Part shown: in pieces, positions 58,495 to 64,000 of the stretch
Layout: the number at the start of each line of letters is the position of its first letter
Numbering within the stretch: position 1 is the first letter of the stretch
Assembly: GCF_015706575.1 (NCBI RefSeq)
Contig: NW_024037048.1
Coordinates: 19,346,032-19,410,031 of the forward strand
DNA length: 64,000 nt
Reading direction: 5' to 3'
Origin: Patiria miniata
Taxonomy: Eukaryota; Echinodermata; Asteroidea; Valvatida; Asterinidae
Notes under the pieces: generated by a model
What the model was told of the DNA's origin: nothing
The model's input: the letters and a program-made list of their open reading frames with translations, nothing else
Database searches by the model: none
Translations under genes and position numbers: made by a program

Positions 58495-60440
58495 CACAAC
58501 AAACACAACATACAAAGATACACGAGCATTGTGTTGCTGTTTTTTTAATCGCTTTCCATTTTGCAGAAACAATAACCAATGAATTAAAAGAAATAATGTT
58601 CAATGACAATGTCACAAAATATTATTATATTGGTTTTGCATTGCGCATGCGCCGATATACAATGGATTTGCCAATTTTTTTTGACTTCTTGCAAAACAAA
58701 ATATTTAGCTTTATGCATGAGTATTGAGATATAGTGAAAAGTATGCGTTAAGTTTTTTGACGATATTTTTTGGTACCCATTGTAGGCCTATCGAGAAGTA
58801 TTTTGATGGAATATTTTTTCAAAGCAAGCTGGGTCATTATTTTTTTTAGAAACAAAAGGTTTGCAATAAAGCAGTGCCACCATGTATCCAGAAATGTTAA
58901 CAACTAAAAAAAATTGTGTTTATGGTGTTATCTCGACCAACCTGGATTTTTTAGGCCATGTTTCTGACCGCCATTTTTTTTATTGCCACACTTGGTCAAC
59001 ATATAAAATAACATGTTTTTTTCCCGAAAACAAATGCAACTTATTTGTAGTATTGGGTATTTAAAACAGATTAATTAAACACAATAACTGTATCCTAAAG
59101 CAAACAAAGTTTAAAAACATACAAACAAACAAAATATTTTGCTACCTACCTGGATAATTTTAGGGCGTTTACTGTAACATGTTATTTTCTTTGCCTTATG
59201 TTCCCTGTATGCCCAGCACAGATGATGTCAATTAAATCAATCCCATGCATGTATCAATTTTTATTTCATGTCACGAAAAAAGTCTCGAGTGATTGAATCT
59301 GATTTTCTTATAGACTTTAAGCTTGGCATTTGGATTAACAATTGTTTGAAATATTCTAATGCTATTCACAGCAATTAGAATACACTGGTTTTTATTAAAT
59401 GATTGCATTATTTTAAACGTTATAATATGTGAGAATTATGTAAAAGTAACAATTGACTGCTATGAAAACAGTATGCATAAAACCTCATTCTGAGGATTAC
59501 CAAAAGCACCACCATTGTTGATAAATACTCTCTTTTTTTCGCTTGGCTTCGTTATGAAAAAAACAATGATTTTAATTACTTTCAGTTGAAACAGAAACGT
59601 GCCCACAGTAATGAAAAAAGTGGAGTTGGCTGTTGTTTTTAAAGCCCGTAAAAGTACGACAAGTGTTTCTTGATTAAAAGACTCCAAATTATTTGAAGAC
59701 TTTCATTGTTCTTAATCAGCATTACTTGATTGCATTCAAGAAACTCACTTTGAAAACATCAGTGAAAGTGTGAGCCCGTTAGATGGTAAAGAAACAATCT
59801 CAACGAAATCAATCAAAACAAAGCACAAATTCCATTCAAGTGAGGAGGGTCTTTCAACTGGTTGGAATTGTCCTTTGTCACTTTATCATTTCAAGTGAAT
59901 TTCTTTGTATTGACTTTTATTTGGATGCCATATTTGGCATCCCTGCTGACAGCATATCCTTGGATAATGTCTCCAGCCAGCACATGTACATGTAAGCTGA
60001 ACAAGTACGCTTCCTGGGAATAGGTAGACTCCTGCAAGAAATCAAAGAAAAGGTTATAATGGACCCTTCCTGCACGTCAATCAACAGTGCACATTGACCA
60101 ATCAGATCACCACTTTTGATCAGGTGACCACAGTAGCTCAGTCAGACTGGGTCACAAGCACTGTTAGATCTATTGCTCACCCCGCCCCCATTTTTTGCAC
60201 CAGCAGTTAACACACACCCCCCCCCCCCAGTATTCTGTAAAGAGTGCCCTTTTTACACAAGTAACTTTTAGTTTTTACACAAGTGTCCTTAGTTTTGTTT
60301 AAAAAGCTTCTTGTTTCGCCAGTGCTTTTAAAGAAGTTTTGGTATTTCGTGTAAACGTCAGCAATTGTGCCGCCATGAAAAGCGCCACCCATTGACCTAC
60401 CGCCGTTTGCGAGTTAACCACGCCCCTTAGACAACTCTAT
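58495..60440. other. 3' flank of C1q copy 3, no gene seen
   Basis: Parallel to 14326-16290: AT-rich, with AATAAA near 58866. Nothing further recognised. Confidence 0.5.
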
Positions 60441-60441
60441 A

Positions 60442-60612
60442 AGCCTTTTTGCTGATACCGCCATCTTTTAATTATTGTTTTCGGGAGGGGGGGGGGGGCA
60501 TTACAATGAAAATACGTCTCATCATGCAACTGTAGCTGAGAATGATGGGATGACTTTTCAATGTAATGCCCCCCCCCCCCATTTCAAAGATGGCGGTATC
60601 CGCGAAACGGCT
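60442..60612. mobile_element. MITE with GATACCGCCATC ends, complete
   Basis: The left end AGCCTTTTTGCTGATACCGC is mirrored by GCGGTATCCGCGAAACGGCT on the right, about 30 bp each, with an inner G run, an inner mirror CATTACAATGAAAA and TTTTCAATGTAATG, and a C run. About 171 bp, non-coding. Confidence 0.8.
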
Positions 60613-60772
60613 CATGGAATTTTGTACGTTAACTTTTGTTTGTTTCAGATTTTGGCGTTCTGCGTCCATTTGTATATCATGTTTAGACAATATTTCACAA
60701 GCTGCGTTGACGCAATTCCACCGTGATAGGTTAATTGTCCGATAGTGGCCATTATTGCCGGTTTGTACTTAC

Positions 60773-60839
60773 ATGACAATGAGCTGAGCCTCCTGGGAAT
60801 GTTGGCGAAGCAATTCACGGTCCGCATCTGTCTGTTGGT
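60773..60839 (-). CDS. SLC12-type cotransporter, late C-terminal exon
   Basis: A 67-nt minus-strand exon between TTTCAG and GTAAGTAC. The first frame gives TNRQMR and the next gives ELLRQHSQEAQLIVM. Together they match [22 protein letters not shown] of NKCC/NCC proteins, with one base slip between them. The following SLPVARKG...LTFYS terminal exon, expected further left, was not found. Confidence 0.75.
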
Positions 60840-61310
60840 CTGAAAGAAAAAAAAGATTTCAGGCGAAAAAATGTCGTGATTTATTGATGTTTAACAAAGT
60901 CGAGTTCCATGCACTTGGCAAATCAAAATGAACTGAGAGTTGTACGGAAAAATGGATTGAAAGTGATCAATCTCATTATTGAAAATCACCCACCAGAATG
61001 TCAAAGGTTTGCCACAATTAACAGATGTTGCAAGACTGGACTTAAAAACACACAAACCAGGGACTAAGCGTAAAGTGGATACTGGGAAAGCTTTAAGTGT
61101 ATTGCCTCCATGCATGGACAAAAGAGGGCGCTTTATAGTCAAACAAGCAGAAGCCGGAATGAGGGACACTTCACTGGTTCACTCATGCTGGTTATCGTGT
61201 ATTTGGTACCAGCATTTATAAGCCATGATGGCGCCCAAATGGCCCTCGTTTATAGTTTTCTCCGTGGAGGGGGGGGGGGGGGGTGCTTGAGCGCAAGAGG
61301 GAGATTCTAC
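60840..61310. other. SLC12 intron
   Basis: Runs from the acceptor of the last exon to the donor of the 61311 exon. It has a G run at about 61269-61283 and nothing else recognised. Confidence 0.5.
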
Positions 61311-61630
61311 CTTCTCGTTGAGCGTAGTGACTTCTTCCTTGCTGATCTTCCAAGGAAACTTCTCCGTGGTCTCGCCTGCTTCCTCATCCAGCATCCAGGG
61401 TTTGGACAGCTCCTTGAACCGTCTCAGGCTCTCAGTCCTTGGGCTTCTTGTTCAGGTCCGGGATAACCTCCACGTCCAAACAGTTGATGCGGAACTTGCT
61501 GAGCATGTTGGCCGTGTTCATCTTCTCCCTGTCCATTTGCTCCTTCTTGCCCGTGGTGGCAAAGACGCGCAGCTTGCATTTCTCCCAGTTGGATTTCATG
61601 GAGATGAGGTTGGGATGAGTAGGGTCAAGC
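61311..61630 (-). CDS. SLC12-type cation-chloride cotransporter, C-terminal domain exon
   Basis: On the minus strand, after a C-rich tract ending CCCAG, the exon reads GLTLLIP, then SNWEKCKLRVF, MNTANMLSKFRI, DVEVIPDLNKKPKD, FKELSKPWMLDEEA and KFPWKISKEEVTTLNEK, then the donor GTAGAA. These follow GLTLLIPYLL, KWKDCKIRVF, ATLLSKFRI, DIMVLGDINTKPKK and EPWRITDNEL of NKCC1/NKCC2/NCC in order. The domain is the cytoplasmic regulatory C-terminus of electroneutral Na-(K)-Cl cotransporters. Two single-base slips interrupt the frame: one in a short C run after LLIP, one after PKD. Which SLC12 subtype cannot be settled. Confidence 0.85.
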
Positions 61631-61631
61631 C

Positions 61632-61680
61632 TGGGGGGGGGGGGGGGGGGGGGGGTGGTGGTGGGGGAGGGGGGGCTGGG
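61632..61680. repeat. G-rich tract beside SLC12 acceptor
   Basis: About 49 bases, nearly all G on the plus strand (C on the coding strand), immediately before the exon. It acts as an extreme polypyrimidine tract and could form G-quadruplex on the opposite strand. Confidence 0.8.
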
Positions 61681-61860
61681 GGGTTCACAAACAAAAATAT
61701 ACAGAGCATTATTTCCCTTTGACATAAAGCATGTGTTTCCTTCGACATGCAGCCATCCAGAATAACCTGAGAGATCTCTGAAAGGCTCCCTGAAATGAAT
61801 AGGACACTGAAACAAAATAATAAAGCCAACCAAGAACAAAAAGTGTGGTGTTTTCTATTA

Positions 61861-62533
61861 GGCCAAAAAAAAAGTCGGTCTCTGGTCGGCGCGCGCGTCG
61901 ATTTTAATCATGAGCGTCAATCTTTTTTCCCAAAATGTTTCGTGGTAGCTCCGACAGCGCCCTCTATTGCCGCATCTCCTCATTTTGTTTTTAACAAAGA
62001 GCACCAAGGAATGGGAAATTGCTAGAGAGCACCATCGAGAGCACCAAGGCAAATTATGGAGGACACCAATGTACATGAGGACACCAAAAAAGCAAAATAG
62101 TACCCCACCTTGGGCCAAGTTCGCGCAAGGACTATAGTTGACCAATGGTTAACTAACGTTTGCCCGAAACTCTGTCTAGTCGACGGTGATTGACTACGCT
62201 AGTCGACTATTGGAACCAGCCTACTGGGGTTGGTTTTGCTTTGCTGGTAACCAATAGCCGTGCGTATTCATAACGCTAGCAGAGAGCCAGGATCCGGAAG
62301 TTTTGCGATGACATTTGACCAGCATTTGACTAGAGACGTTCGCACGTTGCTATCAGTGCGCAGGCGTAAGGTACGTCACAAATCAACCACTAGTCGACTA
62401 ATGGTCCTTGCCCGAACTTGGCCTTGTCTGTACAATCCAAGCTGAAAAAAAAAAAGCAAAAAAAAAAAAAGCCACGTCCCCGCGTCATTCTGGAACTTTG
62501 GTCTGACCAGAGACCAAACTATTTTTTTTGGTC
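61861..62533. mobile_element. TIR element with nested insertion, SLC12 intron
   Basis: The left end GGCCAAAAAAAAAGTCGGTC, then TCTGGTCGG, is mirrored by CTGACCAGAGACCAAAC and TTTTTTTTGGTC on the right, with TA just outside both ends. Another inverted-repeat element (62113-62423) sits inside it. Non-coding. Confidence 0.65.
62113..62423. mobile_element. MITE GGCCAAGTTCG, nested
   Basis: The left end GGCCAAGTTCGCGCAAGGAC is mirrored by GTCCTTGCCCGAACTTGGCC on the right. The mirror extends imperfectly to about 37 bp (TAGTTGACCAATGG and CTAGTCGACTAATGG). Inner TAGTCGAC motifs repeat. It is inserted in the older 61861-62533 element. Confidence 0.75.
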
Positions 62534-62789
62534 TACATATAAGAAAAAACTGTGTGGTAGGGTAGGTAAAATCTGTTTTTGGGGGGGGTTGACATTTCTA
62601 TAGCCTGAAAATATAAGGTGGGATGATAGTCATTAAAATTTACTTTTTTTCTCTATTTTGCATGCATTAGTTAACATGTGAATCATTCTGACTTCTGACA
62701 AACTTACACAAAAAATAAAAATAAAGTTTATAGTTTTCACTATAGAAGGGGGGGGGGGGGTGGTGCTTGAGACAAGAAGGAGATTCTAC

Positions 62790-62934
62790 CTTCTCTTTGA
62801 GCTTGGTGACTTCTTCCTTGCTGATCTTCCATGGAAACTTCTCCATGGTCTCCAGGCTGCTTCCTCATCCAGCATCCAGGGTTTGGAGAGCTCTTGGTGA
62901 TTGTGTTGGTCTTGATCTTACCCAACCCACCAAT
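62790..62934 (-). CDS. SLC12 hybrid exon (probable fused, non-functional)
   Basis: After an acceptor CTGTCTAG the frame reads IGGLGKIKTNTI, like the conserved GLGRMKPNTLVLGF segment of NKCC/NCC. It then runs directly into a second copy of the 3' half of the 61311-61630 exon (PWMLDEEA, EKFPWKISKEEVTKLKEK) in shifted frames, ending at the same GTAGAA donor. The middle of the protein between those two parts is missing. This looks like an internal deletion joining two exons, or a partial exon duplication. Confidence 0.6.
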
Positions 62935-63131
62935 CTAGACAGAAACCAATCAGGAAAAAAAATTGAATGCATTTGCTCTCAAATTAATTGTGTCCAGGTC
63001 TTGAAAAAGACCAACTTGAACGCTGCAAAAAGCGAAAAACCTGACAAATCTTGTTTGATGATCAAAAGTTTCAATAAGGATAAGCTTCCATCAAATAACA
63101 CACGAAACCTGCAACTGTAGCAATAACTTAC

Positions 63132-63241
63132 GATCAGCACTGCTCCGCATATGAAAAGGCTTGTGCTCTGGTGTATGGGAGACGAAGTGAACCAGGGCAG
63201 GCCTGCATCCAGGGCGACCAGTCAATGCAATAATCTGTGGC
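63132..63241 (-). CDS. SLC12-type cotransporter exon (RPQ..LTG motif)
   Basis: A 110-nt minus-strand exon after CCTGTACAG reads PQIIALTGRPGCRPALVHFV then, after a one-base slip, TSLFICGAVLI before GTAAGT. It aligns with [20 protein letters not shown] and LSLMICGNVLI of NKCC/NCC, the start of the cytoplasmic C-terminal domain just after the last membrane helix. A tRNA-derived repeat lies directly upstream in the intron. Confidence 0.85.
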
Positions 63242-63271
63242 CTGTACAGGGAAATACAACAATCCACAAAT

Positions 63272-63346
63272 TGAAAGGAAGAGGGAATAGAACCTGGGAC
63301 CTCCGCATTGCCGTTCCAGTGCTCTACCAACTGAGCTACAAGCTCC
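63272..63346 (-). repeat. tRNA-derived SINE head
   Basis: On the minus strand it reads GGAGCTTGTAGCTCAGTTGG and TAGAGCACTGGAACGG, an A-box-type TAGCTCAGTTGG (63327-63338), then CCCAGGTTCTATTCCC with a B-box-like GGTTCTATTCC (63284-63294). The B box differs from the GGTTCGANTCC consensus and the acceptor stem does not close, so this is a SINE or tRNA relic and not a working tRNA. Translated, it gives the familiar AQLVEHWNGNAEVPGSIP pattern of such repeats. Confidence 0.7.
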
Positions 63347-63669
63347 ATCGTGTTTAGTCTCCCACTTTGTCAATGTCTATGTTAAGAATAGGCATTGGTC
63401 AGAGTGTGTAATGACTCGAGTTGACTTGAGTCACAATATTATGCAAAATTTATGTACACGTTACTTTGCGAATACAGTACGGTACAGCCGCCGCTTGTAG
63501 TGTACAAACATACAACGTGTCACAGACTCCCGCCTTGTGCTTCTGGAACGCACAAAAATATTCCGGAACCAGACTTTAAACGCATTTATATACTTTCGCC
63601 GCTCAGTTCATGAATTTGAAAAAAATGATTGTAAATTTGTAGGTGTTCAGTACTGACAGTAGCTGAGTA

Positions 63670-63732
63670 AGTCCAGCTGACATGTTCCATATTCATTCAC
63701 ATGTGAAACATTGTCAGCTGGAGTTACTCTAG
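63670..63732. repeat. Hairpin next to P2 arm
   Basis: GAGTAAGTCCAGCTGACATG is mirrored by ACATTGTCAGCTGGAGTTAC and TC. The stem is about 22 bp and stands immediately before the P2 left arm. Confidence 0.75.
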
Positions 63733-63735
63733 CCC

Positions 63736-64000
63736 CATAAATGTGGCCTATTTACTGGACTGCCTCCGTAAACATAGGCCACACATCCACATGTACAAAA
63801 ACGTGTCGCACTTCGCCAAATTTGATTTTCACATTTAGGCTTAGTTAGTAGGATTTATTTGCTTTAGAAGTATACTCACCCTATTTATAGGCTAGTCAGA
63901 AAGTGCTGCCTTTTTCAGATGTCTAATTTTTGTGAAAATTTCATGTTGAAATTTGGATACGCAAACGTGTAAAAATGAATCTGAAAATTTCACAAAAAAA
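63736..64000. mobile_element. Foldback element P2, fourth copy (left arm and turn; runs off window)
   Basis: CATAAATGTGGCCTATTTAC onward matches 1583-1820 with more divergence than the block A copies have among themselves. The arm turns at about 63950, and the right arm leaves the window. Confidence 0.8.

Larger units (their letters stand above)
44532..60612. repeat. Block A, copy 3
   Basis: The only A copy that runs uninterrupted into single-copy flank on its right. It contains every 5' exon and the C1q coding exon. Private changes include loss of about 275 bp near 54535 (the end of one gamma-unit segment) and several frame breaks in the C1q exon. Confidence 0.9.

Noticed and set aside
63272-63346. 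Functional tRNA gene
   Set aside because: A box is good, but the B box is off consensus, the acceptor stem does not close and the tail continues as repeat sequence; called a SINE instead.
1-64000. LTR elements, other virus-derived elements or reverse transcriptase
   Set aside because: No long direct terminal repeats and no reverse transcriptase, integrase or capsid-like reading frames were seen.

Overview
This is eukaryotic, intron-rich DNA, most likely from a marine invertebrate deuterostome such as a lancelet, hemichordate or echinoderm. The reasons are a secreted collagen-plus-C1q gene, animal endophilin-A and SLC12 genes with GT-AG introns, and dense small inverted-repeat transposons. 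The species cannot be fixed by eye. Two runs of exactly 500 N mark scaffold joins.

Layout: 1-16458 is block A, copy 1. A gap follows, then 16959-23440, which is single copy in this window. Block M copy 1 is 23441-27416 and block A copy 2 is 27417-39295, cut by the second gap. Block M copy 2 is 39796-44531 and block A copy 3 is 44532-60612. The right flank, 60613-64000, is again single copy. Three A copies and two M copies are closely similar along their length but each has private insertions, deletions and rearrangements. They may be true tandem copies, unmerged haplotypes, or both.

Genes: (1) A secreted C1q-domain protein with a collagen stalk lies on the plus strand in block A. Its single coding exon (13527-14324) is whole in copy 1, out of frame in copy 3 (57618-58493) and hidden by the gap in copy 2. 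It is preceded by up to four small spliced 5' non-coding exons spread over about 10 kb, two of which are duplicates of each other. A CRE/TATA promoter-like site lies in one of the introns. (2) Endophilin-A (SH3GL family), minus strand: seven BAR-region exons from 27378 down to 16959, with a partial second set in M copy 2. One exon is tandemly duplicated in both sets. The N-terminal exon(s) and the SH3 exons are not found. (3) An SLC12 (NKCC/NCC-type) cation-chloride cotransporter, minus strand, 60773-63241: four C-terminal-domain exons, one of them a hybrid.

The rest is introns packed with non-autonomous DNA transposons (TIR elements, foldback palindromes up to about 750 bp, a TTAA-flanked MITE, nested elements), a tRNA-derived SINE, a minisatellite and long C/G homopolymers. 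I saw no LTR element, no reverse transcriptase, no CRISPR and no bacterial-type gene. No new defence or mobile system is evident. The most informative signals are the multi-copy C1q locus with a remodelled collagen stalk, its duplicated 5' exons and internal promoter-like site, the duplicated endophilin exon whose length forces either/or use, and the complementary frame breaks between copies, which look more like assembly error than decay.
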